From Reichenbachiella carrageenanivorans (GTDB taxonomy: Bacteria; Bacteroidota; Bacteroidia; Cytophagales; Cyclobacteriaceae), in NCBI RefSeq assembly GCF_025639805.1, contig NZ_CP106735.1:1676001-1740000 (forward strand): a stretch of 64,000 nt of DNA, in the 5' to 3' direction. This document shows, piece after piece, positions 1 through 8,433 of this stretch. Position 1 is the first letter of the stretch. Every line of letters starts with the position of its first letter. The notes under the pieces are model-generated. The model worked only from the letters and a program-made list of their open reading frames with translations. It was not told the origin of the DNA and did no database searches. Both the position numbers and the translations under genes were made by a program.

Positions 1-1
1 C

Positions 2-460
2 AAACGAAAAAGAAAGGTGAAGCTATCTGTGGTGCTACAAAAGGTATTGAGCAGTATCAAAAATGAATTGACAGAAGCTGGAGGAGAGGTGATAAGTGAC
101 TTTGCGGCGTTCGATGCTATGATTTATCCCAAGGTATATTTAGAAAGTATTTTGATCAACTTGATCACCAATGGATTAAAATATGCACGGGCTGATCGCC
201 CGCCTGTGATCCAAGTGTATACGTGTATTCGAGATGGTGCTAAGTGTTTAGAAGTGAGAGACAATGGGCTGGGAATAGATGTTAATAAATTTGGGAATAA
301 AATATTTGGGTTGAGAAAGACCTTCCATAATCATCCAGACGCTAGAGGTGTCGGGTTGTTTATTACGAAAGCGCAAGTAGAATCTATGGGAGGTACGATT
401 AGAGTTGAGAGTGAAATAGGTAACGGATCGAATTTTATTATTAATTTTGGAGATGTGTAA
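2..460 (+). CDS. Sensor histidine kinase, C-terminal part (cut by window edge)
   Basis: This is the catalytic ATP-binding (HATPase_c) end of a sensor histidine kinase. The frame is open to the left edge, so the gene begins outside the window and the GTG at 17 is probably internal. Visible boxes are the N box (LINLITNGLKYA), the G1 box (DNGLGID), an F-box-like FGLRKTFHNH and the G2 box (RGVGLFITK). The first residues look like the linker after a dimerisation helix, as in PAS-type kinases. The next gene is a single-domain receiver 59 bp downstream on the same strand, so the two probably form a phosphorelay pair. The sensor domain is not visible, so the signal is unknown. Confidence 0.85.
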   Translation, partial: KRKRKVKLSVVLQKVLSSIKNELTEAGGEVISDFAAFDAMIYPKVYLESILINLITNGLKYARADRPPVIQVYTCIRDGAKCLEVRDNGLGIDVNKFGNKIFGLRKTFHNHPDARGVGLFITKAQVESMGGTIRVESEIGNGSNFIINFGDV

Positions 461-519
461 ACCTATTGCACGTATTTAACCAGCTAAAAAGTAGCGCTTG
501 ATTTTAGGAATTATAATAA

Positions 520-921
520 ATGAGCGAAAAGAAAAAAATTGCAGTAATTGATGATGATGAAGTTTTCCAACTGATTATCAAGAAGCAAATCGAAATGAAA
601 AATATCGAGTGCGATATCCTGAACTTTTATAATGGTCAGGAGGCGATTGATTTTTTCAAAAAACTCGAAACGGAGGGAGCTAATGGAAGTGTGCCAGATT
701 TGGTCATGCTCGATGTGAATATGCCTGTTAAAGATGGTTGGGCCTTTTTGGAAGACTATGCGCACATCTCTGATTCGATCAAGAGTAAGATAAGCCTATA
801 TATGGTGACCTCATCTGTTATCCAATCTGATATTGATAGAGCGGAGAATAATAACGATATTGTAGGCTTTGTAAGTAAGCCTCTGACCAATGAGCGTTTA
901 GAAGAAATTTTCGCTGATTAA
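520..921 (+). CDS. Single-domain response regulator (CheY/Rcp1-like)
   Basis: This 133-aa protein is a stand-alone receiver domain with no output domain. The acidic pocket is D11-D13, the phospho-acceptor is D65 in LVMLDVNMP, a TSS motif supplies the conserved Ser/Thr and a late SKP supplies the conserved lysine. It probably accepts phosphate from the histidine kinase that ends 59 bp upstream and passes it on by protein contact. Single-domain receivers of about this length are commonly paired with PAS or phytochrome-type kinases in Bacteroidota. The ATG at 520 gives the full beta-1 strand. The gene converges on the NdpA-like gene with only 4 bp between the stops. Confidence 0.9.
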   Translation: MSEKKKIAVIDDDEVFQLIIKKQIEMKNIECDILNFYNGQEAIDFFKKLETEGANGSVPDLVMLDVNMPVKDGWAFLEDYAHISDSIKSKISLYMVTSSVIQSDIDRAENNNDIVGFVSKPLTNERLEEIFAD

Positions 922-925
922 CCCC

Positions 926-1954
926 CTACTCTTCTCTCTCAAAATAGAGCGTGTAGAAGTTCTGTTTTCGATTTTCATCGAACCCCCTTTCTATATTTTG
1001 CCGATTGCCATGTACGTAGACATGGAAGTTTTTATCTAGCTTGATGATTGAGCGTATAAAACGTTTGGTGTTTTTGATTGCTGGCTTGGATATGTCGAAG
1101 TGCTCTAGGTTCAATTCGGGCTGTTCTACCTGTTTCTTTTCTTGAAAATTCTCGAAACGTTCGATTAATTCTGGTGCCTGTAGCACTGTCTCTTGATAGT
1201 CCGATTGATCAAATTGATCATTGGCTTTTATGTAATCTATAGACTCATTTACAAAGGCGATCTTTTCTGTTTTGGTTTGGCCTGCAAAGGCTTCTTGAGC
1301 AAACTCTTGAAGATTGTTGATGATGCCTTGGGTTTGAAAATACTCGTCGTTGAATGGCTCTAGACCTAGAAAGTCATTTTGCCAGTATTGGGCATTACCT
1401 GATTTGTTGGTCTTGTCTACGATCATGGCTTGATAGCCATTGGCTTGATCCGTGTTGAAAATAATAACGCCCTTGTCGAGTTTGTTGATGCTGATACCTT
1501 CTTCGGTACTGATGTCGAAGACACCAGAGTGCCCCATGATTTTGATGTATGTGTCTTTGTTTTCAACCTTGAATATTCCTACTGCGTCTGTCACTTCATC
1601 GCCAAGTACACAGTTTTCAAAGTAAGTCACCATTACATCACCATCTTTGATGTTTTGGTTTCGAGAATGTGCATAGAGATGTTTGGCGATTTCTATAGAC
1701 TTTTCATGTAGGTGATTGGGGGATTCAAAAATAGCTTTGACGAGACAAAAGACCTCGTTGTAGTCTAATGAGGTTTCGTGTGTGAACCTGAATCGTTCTT
1801 CTACTTTAAAGGCTTTGAAAAAGTATTTGACCAACAATTGATTCAAATCTCTATCTGCAATATTCAGCGCTTGTGCAGAGTTAATAAGGCCGTCATCTTC
1901 AGTGATTTTGTGGATGGCCAGTGATTTGAGTACAACTTCTGATGAAATCTCCAT
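926..1954 (-). CDS. Nucleoid-associated protein, NdpA/YejK family
   Basis: This 342-aa protein matches the 37-kDa nucleoid-associated protein family (NdpA/YejK, PF04245). Recognisable features are the early AIHKI motif, a middle segment resembling the family (IKDGDVMVTYFEN) and GLEPFNDEYFQTQ near residue 200. Family members bind DNA and associate with the nucleoid, but their exact role is not settled. The length matches the family. The gene stands alone, converging with the receiver gene and separated by 77 bp from the end of rmlB. The start ATG at 1954 gives a normal N-terminus. Confidence 0.8.
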   Translation of the reverse strand: MEISSEVVLKSLAIHKITEDDGLINSAQALNIADRDLNQLLVKYFFKAFKVEERFRFTHETSLDYNEVFCLVKAIFESPNHLHEKSIEIAKHLYAHSRNQNIKDGDVMVTYFENCVLGDEVTDAVGIFKVENKDTYIKIMGHSGVFDISTEEGISINKLDKGVIIFNTDQANGYQAMIVDKTNKSGNAQYWQNDFLGLEPFNDEYFQTQGIINNLQEFAQEAFAGQTKTEKIAFVNESIDYIKANDQFDQSDYQETVLQAPELIERFENFQEKKQVEQPELNLEHFDISKPAIKNTKRFIRSIIKLDKNFHVYVHGNRQNIERGFDENRKQNFYTLYFEREE

Positions 1955-2031
1955 AGGTAATAAATAGGTATGATATGCTAGCCAAAATACATGCTATTTC
2001 CTTCTAAATCCAAATCTAGGATATAGGAGAA

Positions 2032-3063
2032 TTAATTATTTTGGTAAGCTCCTGATTTGATGTGGTCGAGCCACGACTGATTGCCAAGGTACCAGTCTAC
2101 AGTTTGTTCAAGCCCTTCTTCAAATTGAAGAGAAGGCTTCCAGCCAAGTGTCTTTGAAATTTTGGTTGAGTCAATGGCATATCTATGGTCATGACCAGCA
2201 CGATCAGTGACAAAAGTGATGAGGGCTTCGCAGCTACCACTTGTCCGATCGAGTTTTTTGTCCATGATTTTGCATAGTAATCGAACCAAGTCGATATTTT
2301 TCCACTCGTTGAATCCGCCAATGTTGTAAGTTTCCCCTACTCTCCCCTGATGAAAAATCACATCGATTGCTGTCACGTGATCATGCACAAAGAGCCAGTC
2401 TCTTATGTTTTCACCTTTTCCATATACTGGCAGGGGGTTGCCGTCTATTATGTTTTGGATACAGACCGGAATTAGCTTTTCTGGAAATTGGTTAGGGCCG
2501 TAATTGTTGGAGCAATTCGAGATCACTACAGGAAGCTTGTAGGTGTTGTTATAGGCCCTGACGAAATGATCTGAACTGGCTTTGGATGCGGAGTATGGAG
2601 ACTGTGGATCATATGGGGTGGTTTCATAAAAGAACTCACCATCCTCTAAAGAGCCATAGACTTCATCAGTAGAAATGTGATAGAATAATTTGCCTGTTTC
2701 TTCACCCTTCCAGGCTTTTTTGCAGGCATTCAGTAGATTGACCGTGCCAATGATATTCGTATTCACAAACGCTAGAGGGTCTTCAATTGATCGATCCACA
2801 TGCGACTCGGCTGCTAAATGAATGACAGCATCAAAAGCATGTGTATCGAAGAGGTTTGTGATAAATGCTGCATCGCAGATATCTCCTTTGATAAAGGTGT
2901 AGTTTTGGGTGTCTTCTACCTCTTTGAGATTTTCGAGATTTCCGGCATAAGTAAGGAGATCTAGGTTGAAGATTTGATAGCTAGGATACTGGCGGACGAA
3001 ATATTTAACTACATGTGATCCTATAAAGCCCGCGCCGCCAGTAATTAATATTTTCCTATCCAT
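2032..3063 (-). CDS. rmlB: dTDP-glucose 4,6-dehydratase
   Basis: RmlB converts dTDP-glucose to dTDP-4-keto-6-deoxyglucose, the entry step to dTDP-L-rhamnose and other deoxysugars of surface polysaccharides. The 343-aa product has the Rossmann NAD motif TGGAGFIGSH at the N-terminus, the HLAAESHVDRSI segment, the catalytic STDEVYG region and the YSASKASSDH (YxxxK) motif typical of RmlB. The frame extends upstream to 3141 inside galE, but ATG at 3063 gives MDRKILITGG, the usual family start, 5 bp after the galE stop. It is the last gene of the ugd-galE-rmlB operon. The rest of the rhamnose pathway (rmlA, C, D) is not in the window. Confidence 0.95.
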   Translation of the reverse strand: MDRKILITGGAGFIGSHVVKYFVRQYPSYQIFNLDLLTYAGNLENLKEVEDTQNYTFIKGDICDAAFITNLFDTHAFDAVIHLAAESHVDRSIEDPLAFVNTNIIGTVNLLNACKKAWKGEETGKLFYHISTDEVYGSLEDGEFFYETTPYDPQSPYSASKASSDHFVRAYNNTYKLPVVISNCSNNYGPNQFPEKLIPVCIQNIIDGNPLPVYGKGENIRDWLFVHDHVTAIDVIFHQGRVGETYNIGGFNEWKNIDLVRLLCKIMDKKLDRTSGSCEALITFVTDRAGHDHRYAIDSTKISKTLGWKPSLQFEEGLEQTVDWYLGNQSWLDHIKSGAYQNN

Positions 3064-3068
3064 CTCGA

Positions 3069-4082
3069 TTACTTTTTTAAGGTTTTTTGCCAATTCCAAG
3101 CATCTAGTAAAGATTGCTCTAAGCTTATTTTGGCCTCCCACCCTAGGAGTTCTTTAGATTTTTTTGCATCCGCATATACGGCCTCTACATCACCATCTCT
3201 TCTTTTTCCGATGGAATAATTGAGCTTCTGTTCACTTACTTTTTCGAAAGCAGAGATGAGTTCGAGTACGGTGTTGCCATTGCCTGTGCCAATATTTACC
3301 GCCTCGCAAGTGCCTTCTTTTTTGTTGATCAAAAACTCAAGCGCCTTAATGTGGGCTTTTGCCAAATCGGTGACGTGGATAAAGTCCCTCACACAGCTGC
3401 CGTCTTTGGTGTTGTAGTCGTTGCCGAATACAGTTAGGCTTTCTCTGATGCCAGCCGCTGTCTGCGTGATGAATGGAACCAAATTGCTAGGAATGCCTAG
3501 CGGCAGTTCTCCAATGAGAGAAGTACTGTGTGCACCTATTGGGTTGAAATACCTTAATAAGATGGCTTTGTACGCGGGGTCAGCAGCAAATAAATCTTGA
3601 ATAATTTTTTCGCAAATGATCTTGGTTGTTCCATATGGAGATTCTGCACTTTTAATCTGAGCAGACTCATTTACAGGCAAGTGGTCAGGAGTACCATAGA
3701 CCGTGCAAGACGAAGAAAAAACCAAGTTGGAGCAGTTGTGCTTCTGAGTGGTTTCAAGAATAGCGGTAAGGCCTCCTAGATTATTTTCGTAATATTTGAG
3801 TGGCTCCGAGACAGATTCTCCTACGGCTTTGTGCGCAGCAAAATGGATAACTCCACCGATCGCATGCGTCGTAAAGATCTGATTCAGCAATTCTTTGTCT
3901 CTACAATCGCCTTCGTAGAAGGTGATCGATTGCTCAACGATTTTTTCTATCCGCTCTTTTATCCAAACTTCAGAATTGCCTAGGTTGTCTATGACGATAG
4001 GGGTGAATCCTGCATTTATTAGCTCTACACAGGTGTGCGAGCCGATAAATCCAAGTCCGCCTGTTACAAGAATGTTGCTCAT
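3069..4082 (-). CDS. galE: UDP-glucose 4-epimerase
   Basis: GalE interconverts UDP-glucose and UDP-galactose (some homologues also use the N-acetyl forms). The 337-aa protein has the NAD-binding TGGLGFIGSH motif at residues 7-16, the FSSSCTVYG segment with the catalytic serine/threonine, YGTTK as YxxxK, and LRYFNPIGAH, all characteristic of the family. It starts one base after the ugd stop and ends 5 bp before rmlB, so translation is probably coupled. The three genes supply UDP-glucuronate, UDP-galactose and dTDP-keto-deoxyglucose, which suggests capsule or exopolysaccharide precursor supply. Confidence 0.95.
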   Translation of the reverse strand: MSNILVTGGLGFIGSHTCVELINAGFTPIVIDNLGNSEVWIKERIEKIVEQSITFYEGDCRDKELLNQIFTTHAIGGVIHFAAHKAVGESVSEPLKYYENNLGGLTAILETTQKHNCSNLVFSSSCTVYGTPDHLPVNESAQIKSAESPYGTTKIICEKIIQDLFAADPAYKAILLRYFNPIGAHSTSLIGELPLGIPSNLVPFITQTAAGIRESLTVFGNDYNTKDGSCVRDFIHVTDLAKAHIKALEFLINKKEGTCEAVNIGTGNGNTVLELISAFEKVSEQKLNYSIGKRRDGDVEAVYADAKKSKELLGWEAKISLEQSLLDAWNWQKTLKK

Positions 4083-4083
4083 A

Positions 4084-5397
4084 TTAATTATTTACAGTCG
4101 CTCTACCGATGCTGTGGTAGGTGTAGCCAAGTTCAGCCATTGTTTCTGTGTTGTATAAGTTTCTCCCGTCGAAGATTAATTTATTCTTGAGTGCGCTGTC
4201 TAATTTTCCGAAGTCAGGTGTACGGAATACAGGCCATTCAGTCATGATTAACAAAGCGTCAGTGCCTTGGGCTGCATCGTATTCATCTTTACAGAATTCG
4301 ATTTCATTCCCAAAAATTTCTTTTACATTTTCCATTGCCTCTGGGTCATAGGTTTTGATTTTAGCACCAGCGGCGAGAAGTTCTTTGATGTTGACCAAAG
4401 AAGGTGCTTCTCTGATATCGTCAGTATATGGCTTAAAAGCCAATCCCCAAACGGCGAAAGTTTTTCCAGACAAATCTCCATTGAAATGGGTTTTGATTCT
4501 GTCGATCAGTTTCATCTTTTGAGACTCGTTTTTGCTCATTACGGCGGTTAGAATTTCGAAGTCGTAATTTACTTCTTTAGCTGATTTTGCTAAAGCTTGT
4601 ACGTCTTTTGGAAAACAGCTTCCACCATATCCGATACCTGCAAACAAGAATCGCTTGCCGATACGAGAATCGGTACCAACGCCTTTTCTTACCATGTCTA
4701 CATCAGCTCCCACCAGTTCGCACATGTTGGCGATCTCGTTCATGAATGTGATCTTGGTGGCAAGGAATGAATTGGCTGCATATTTAGTGAGCTCTGCTGA
4801 CTTTTCGTCCATTACGATGATTGGATTTCCTTGCCGCACGAGTGGTGCATACAAGTTGTCCATTATTTTTTTCGCTCTTTCCGATGAAGTTCCGATTACT
4901 ACACGATCAGGTTTCATGAAGTCGTCCAAGGCTACCCCTTCTCTCAAAAATTCAGGATTTGACACTACGTCGAATTCTACTTTGGCTCCTTTTTGGATGT
5001 TGGCTCTGACCTTTTCGGCCGTACCTACTGGGACAGTGCTTTTGTCTACAATGACAGTATATTCGTCTAGAAGAGGGCCTAATTCATTGGCTACGCCTAG
5101 GATGTATTTTAAATCTGCAGATCCGTCTTCGCCAGGAGGAGTAGGAAGGGCAAGGAAAATGATTTTGGCACCTTTAATCCCTTCGGATAGGCTTGTAGTG
5201 AACTCTAGCCTGCCTTGTTTGATGTTTCTTTCAAAAAGTAAGTCAAGACCAGGCTCGTAAATAGGCATGATTTTGTTCTTGAGCTTTTCGACCTTTTTTT
5301 TGTCGATATCTATACAAGTAACGTGATTACCTGTTTCGGCAAAACATGTACCCGTTACCAATCCAACGTATCCAGTTCCTACAACAGCTATTTTCAT
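4084..5397 (-). CDS. ugd: UDP-glucose 6-dehydrogenase
   Basis: This enzyme oxidises UDP-glucose to UDP-glucuronate with NAD. The 437-aa protein starts with the Rossmann motif GTGYVGLVTG, has LPTPPGEDGSADL, the STVPVGTAEK loop, EFLREG, and the catalytic cysteine in GYGGSCFPKD near residue 260. The C-terminal UDP-binding domain contains WGLAFKPYTDDIREAPS. Length and motifs fit the family throughout. It is the first gene of the three-gene sugar-nucleotide operon. A TAGATTTG box 26-33 bp upstream of the ATG is a plausible -7 element. Confidence 0.95.
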   Translation of the reverse strand: MKIAVVGTGYVGLVTGTCFAETGNHVTCIDIDKKKVEKLKNKIMPIYEPGLDLLFERNIKQGRLEFTTSLSEGIKGAKIIFLALPTPPGEDGSADLKYILGVANELGPLLDEYTVIVDKSTVPVGTAEKVRANIQKGAKVEFDVVSNPEFLREGVALDDFMKPDRVVIGTSSERAKKIMDNLYAPLVRQGNPIIVMDEKSAELTKYAANSFLATKITFMNEIANMCELVGADVDMVRKGVGTDSRIGKRFLFAGIGYGGSCFPKDVQALAKSAKEVNYDFEILTAVMSKNESQKMKLIDRIKTHFNGDLSGKTFAVWGLAFKPYTDDIREAPSLVNIKELLAAGAKIKTYDPEAMENVKEIFGNEIEFCKDEYDAAQGTDALLIMTEWPVFRTPDFGKLDSALKNKLIFDGRNLYNTETMAELGYTYHSIGRATVNN

Positions 5398-5422
5398 ATC
5401 TTATGTCAATTTTTTAAAGGCG

Positions 5423-5430
5423 CAAATCTA
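5423..5430 (-). promoter_or_regulatory. Candidate -7 promoter element of ugd-galE-rmlB
   Basis: On the minus strand the sequence TAGATTTG matches the Bacteroidota -7 consensus TAnnTTTG, ending 26 bp before the ugd start codon. No clear TTG is present about 19 nt upstream, so the assignment rests on the -7 box and its position only. Confidence 0.4.
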
Positions 5431-5624
5431 AATGGGAATGGGGTTAAAAACCAGAAGCATTTGCATATTAATGGTATGCACTTGTTTGCGCAGGATCAAA
5501 TGAGGAATATAGAGTGCCCTAGGGAGATGTTGAAAAGCAGATGAAAATAATATGCATACGTGATATTTATTAGCGAATAAATATTTTAATATTGCTATTA
5601 ACTATTGATAACCAACTAGATAAG

Positions 5625-6788
5625 ATGAGTAATATTAGCGAAAATACGCCAGAATTTGTGGCTGAAAACTGCAAGATGATCAAGGATATGATCCGCGATT
5701 TGTGTGATAAAGAAATTCGTCCATATATGGCGCAATGGGATGAGGCACAAGAGTTTCCTATTCCTCTGTTTAGAAAATTGGGTGAATTGGGTTTGATGGG
5801 TGTATTAGTACCACATGCGTATGGTGGTTCTGGGTTTGGTTATCACGAATATGTGACAGTGGTTTCGGAAATAGCGAAAGTAGATGGATCTATAGGGTTG
5901 TCGGTGGCCGCGCATAATTCCCTTTGTACAGGGCATATTATGAGTTTTGGCAATGAAGAGCAAAAGAAAAAGTGGTTGCCGAAACTAGCGAGTGGTGAGT
6001 GGATTGGTGCTTGGGGGCTCACAGAGCCAAACACAGGATCAGATGCAGGCAATATGAAGACCACTGCAGTGAAAGATGGTGATCATTGGGTGCTCAACGG
6101 CACTAAGAATTTCATCACCCATGGGATTTCAGGAGACGTGGCGGTGGTCATGACAAGAACTGGTGAGCCTGGTGATTCTCACGGGATGACAGCTTTTGTA
6201 GTGGAGCGAGGGACGCCAGGGTTTAGTGGAGGCAAGAAAGAGAACAAATTGGGAATGCGAGCTTCAGAAACTGCCGAAATGATTTTTGACAATTGTCGTG
6301 TGCCTAAAGAGAATTTATTGGGAGAAGTAGGAGAAGGGTTTGTGCAAGCACTTAAAATATTGGATGGTGGACGTATTTCAATTGCAGCTTTGGGATTGGG
6401 AATAGCACAAGGCGCCCTTGATGCTGCTGTGGCTTACGCTCAAGAAAGGCAACAATTCAATCAATCTATTGCTAAGTTTCAGGGGATATCATTCAAGATT
6501 GCAGATATGGCTACCCAGGTGATGGCCTCTAGGTTGCTGATCAAAGAAGCGGCAGAGCTGAAGAACCAAGGCAAAAATGTGAATCGCGAATCAGCCATGG
6601 CCAAACTCCATTCTTCGGAAACAGCCGTTAGCGTGGCTAATGATGCAGTGCAGGTGTTTGGGGGGTATGGCTATGTAAAAGATTTTCCTGTAGAGAAGTT
6701 TTATAGAGATGCTAAGTTGTGCACCATAGGTGAAGGGACTTCTGAGATTCAAAAACTGGTAATCTCAAGAACCTTATTTGATAAGTAG
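5625..6788 (+). CDS. Acyl-CoA dehydrogenase
   Basis: This 387-aa flavoprotein catalyses alpha-beta dehydrogenation of acyl-CoA in fatty-acid or branched-chain amino-acid oxidation. It shows the N-terminal helical domain, the FAD-contacting [15 protein letters not shown] and [10 protein letters not shown] motifs, the GMRASET loop, and the C-terminal [18 protein letters not shown] and IGEGTSEIQ motifs. The Glu of GEGT is at the usual catalytic-base position of short-chain members. The frame extends up to a TTG at 5592, but ATG at 5625 gives a normal N-terminus. It is divergent from ugd and 87 bp upstream of rpsU. The substrate chain length cannot be read from sequence. Confidence 0.93.
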   Translation: MSNISENTPEFVAENCKMIKDMIRDLCDKEIRPYMAQWDEAQEFPIPLFRKLGELGLMGVLVPHAYGGSGFGYHEYVTVVSEIAKVDGSIGLSVAAHNSLCTGHIMSFGNEEQKKKWLPKLASGEWIGAWGLTEPNTGSDAGNMKTTAVKDGDHWVLNGTKNFITHGISGDVAVVMTRTGEPGDSHGMTAFVVERGTPGFSGGKKENKLGMRASETAEMIFDNCRVPKENLLGEVGEGFVQALKILDGGRISIAALGLGIAQGALDAAVAYAQERQQFNQSIAKFQGISFKIADMATQVMASRLLIKEAAELKNQGKNVNRESAMAKLHSSETAVSVANDAVQVFGGYGYVKDFPVEKFYRDAKLCTIGEGTSEIQKLVISRTLFDK

Positions 6789-6820
6789 AATAAATTAATT
6801 AAGATAATTACGAAAACGGG

Positions 6821-6851
6821 TTGTGAATTAGCAACACTTAGCATAAATTTG
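6821..6851 (+). promoter_or_regulatory. rpsU promoter (TTG-N20-TAAATTTG)
   Basis: TTG at 6821-6823 and TAAATTTG at 6844-6851 match the -33/-7 promoter of Bacteroidota with a 20-nt spacer. Transcription would start near 6856, giving a leader of about 20 nt before the rpsU ATG. An AACGGG/CCCGTT inverted repeat brackets the promoter (6815-6820 and 6855-6860) and could be an operator; that part is inference. Confidence 0.7.
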
Positions 6852-6875
6852 CAGCCCGTTTAAAAATAGAAGATA

Positions 6876-7070
6876 ATGTTGATTATTAACGTAAAAGAAA
6901 ACGAATCGATTGATAGAGCGCTTAAGAGATTCAAAAAGAAGTTTGAAAAAACTGGAGTTTTGAAGCAATTAAGATCTAGAACTGCGTTCGAAAAACCTTC
7001 TGTAACAAGAAGAACTCAATTGATCAAAGCGGCCTACAAGCAGAAAATGTACGCCAAAGAAAACTATTAA
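6876..7070 (+). CDS. rpsU: 30S ribosomal protein bS21
   Basis: This 64-aa basic protein is bS21 of the small ribosomal subunit, which lies near the anti-Shine-Dalgarno end of 16S rRNA. The pattern (ESIDRALKRFKKKFEKTG, then RSRTAFEKPSVTRR) and length fit Bacteroidota bS21. In this phylum bS21 has been linked to the masking of the anti-SD sequence, and rpsU of some species carries an unusually strong SD; here the ATG is preceded only by TAGAAGATA, without a strong SD. It has its own well-formed promoter and is followed 64 bp later by a XerC-type recombinase gene. Confidence 0.96.
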   Translation: MLIINVKENESIDRALKRFKKKFEKTGVLKQLRSRTAFEKPSVTRRTQLIKAAYKQKMYAKENY

Positions 7071-7104
7071 TATCAGTAGTTTTTGTGCTTGGTTTTTTAT
7101 AAGT

Positions 7105-7134
7105 TAGTATAGCCTTATACCTAAGGTTATACTA
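7105..7134 (+). promoter_or_regulatory. Hairpin abutting the recombinase start codon
   Basis: Bases 7105-7117 and 7122-7134 form a 13-bp stem (12 Watson-Crick pairs and one G-U) with the loop TACC. The stem ends on the base just before the ATG at 7135. No T tract follows, so it is not a standard terminator. The position suggests control of initiation, an rpsU mRNA 3' boundary, or a protein-binding palindrome. Confidence 0.65.
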
Positions 7135-8010
7135 ATGATAAAACCATTCCTAAAATACCTCCTGCAAGAAAAAAGATACAGTACGCATACTGTGTCTGCT
7201 TATGAAACTGATCTTCTTCAGTTTCAAGATTATTTGGAATGTATTGATAATGAATGGGCACTCGAGGAAGCGAATCACAAGATGCTTCGCGCTTGGGTTG
7301 TGTCCTTGATAGAGGCAGATATAAACCCCAGATCTGTCAACAGGAAGATTGCGTCCTTGCGATCTTTTTATAAGTTCTTGCTTAAGCGAGAAGTTATTGC
7401 TCAAAATCCCGCCACTAAAATTCGTCCACTAAAAACGGCGAAATCTCTGCCTGAGTTTGTGCTCAAGGATGAGATGGATACGCTGCTCGACCGAATAGAA
7501 TTTCCCGATGGCTTTGAGGGCTCCCGAGATAAGTTAATTATTGAGTTGCTATATGGTACAGGTATGCGCTTATCCGAATTGATTCATTTGAAGACGTCGG
7601 ACGTCGATTATTTTAATCAGAGCATTAAAGTACTAGGAAAAAGAAACAAAGAAAGAATTATTCCTTTGACTTTAGACAACATCAGGCTTATTGAAGCGTA
7701 TGTTGAATTAAAGGAACCAGTAGGAGTAAGCGAAGACTGGCTGCTCACTACAGACAAAGGAAAAAAGTGCTACCCAATGATGGTGTATAGAATCGTACAG
7801 AAGTATTTGGGATACATTTCTAAAGTGTATAAGAAGAGTCCTCATGTGTTGCGTCATACCTATGCGACACATTTATTGAACAATGGCGCAGATTTAAATG
7901 CGGTCAAAGATTTACTGGGACATTCCAGTTTGGCTGCTACACAGGTCTACACGCACAATTCTTTGGATAAGTTGAAGTCTGTTTTTGATCAAGCTCACCC
8001 AAAGGCCTAA
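7135..8010 (+). CDS. xerC: Tyrosine recombinase, XerC/XerD family
   Basis: This 291-aa site-specific recombinase has an N-terminal SAM-like core-binding domain (residues about 1-85) and a catalytic domain. The catalytic set is complete: R145 (GTGMRLSEL), K169 (VLGKRNKER), H237 and R240 (HVLRHTYATH), H263 (LGHSS) and nucleophile Y272 (QVYTH). The length is typical of chromosomal XerC/XerD, which resolve chromosome dimers at dif, and the location after rpsU in a housekeeping block fits that role better than a phage integrase. XerC rather than XerD is a context-based choice. The ATG directly follows a 30-nt hairpin. Confidence 0.88.
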   Translation: MIKPFLKYLLQEKRYSTHTVSAYETDLLQFQDYLECIDNEWALEEANHKMLRAWVVSLIEADINPRSVNRKIASLRSFYKFLLKREVIAQNPATKIRPLKTAKSLPEFVLKDEMDTLLDRIEFPDGFEGSRDKLIIELLYGTGMRLSELIHLKTSDVDYFNQSIKVLGKRNKERIIPLTLDNIRLIEAYVELKEPVGVSEDWLLTTDKGKKCYPMMVYRIVQKYLGYISKVYKKSPHVLRHTYATHLLNNGADLNAVKDLLGHSSLAATQVYTHNSLDKLKSVFDQAHPKA

Positions 8011-8039
8011 ATTTTTTTCAAACATTAAATATTAATCTT

Positions 8040-8339
8040 ATGAAGTTACAGTTTCATTCCCTTCATTTTGACGTAGATCAAAAATTGGTTGATTTTATTC
8101 AAAAGAAAGTAGACAAATTAGAAACGTTTTATGATAGGATCATTGACGGGGAAGTAATCTTGAAGGTTGAAAAAGACGATGCAAGAGATAATAAGATTGT
8201 AGAAATCAAATTGAATGTCCCTGGTGCACAGGTGTTTTCAAAGGAGCAGGCAAAGTCGTTTGAAGCAGGTGCTGATGAGGCTGTAGAATCTCTAAGAAGG
8301 CAATTGAAAAAACGAAAAGAGAAGCAATTAGCCCATTAA
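8040..8339 (+). CDS. hpf: Ribosome hibernation-promoting factor, short form
   Basis: This 99-aa protein belongs to the HPF/RaiA (YfiA) family that binds the 30S decoding and mRNA channel in resting cells and stabilises inactive ribosomes. It has the beta-alpha-beta-beta-beta-alpha pattern, the segment VEIKLNVPGAQVFSKEQ and a basic C-terminal helix (LRRQLKKRKEK). There is no C-terminal dimerisation domain, so it is the short form. It lies 29 bp after the recombinase gene and ends 23 bp before a strong terminator, so it probably closes the rpsU-recombinase-hpf unit. Confidence 0.93.
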   Translation: MKLQFHSLHFDVDQKLVDFIQKKVDKLETFYDRIIDGEVILKVEKDDARDNKIVEIKLNVPGAQVFSKEQAKSFEAGADEAVESLRRQLKKRKEKQLAH

Positions 8340-8362
8340 GGCGAATCAGAGCATATATTTAC

Positions 8363-8394
8363 AACCCTGACAGTTTTCATTGTCAGGGTTTTTT
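8363..8394 (+). terminator. Rho-independent terminator after hpf
   Basis: Perfect 10-bp stem (8363-8372 with 8381-8390), 8-nt loop, then a run of six T. It closes the rpsU-recombinase-hpf unit. Confidence 0.9.
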
Positions 8395-8433
8395 AATGCC
8401 CTATTTATCCATGCCAACCACTATCTTTGTTTT

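Noticed and set aside
4655..5260. 201-codon open frame on the plus strand
   Set aside because: It lies fully antisense to the well-supported ugd gene and its product has no recognisable motif.
7105..7134. Palindrome before xerC as a dif site
   Set aside because: The arms are directly opposed with a 4-bp centre, whereas dif has 11-bp arms and a 6-bp centre, and the sequence does not resemble dif sites I know.
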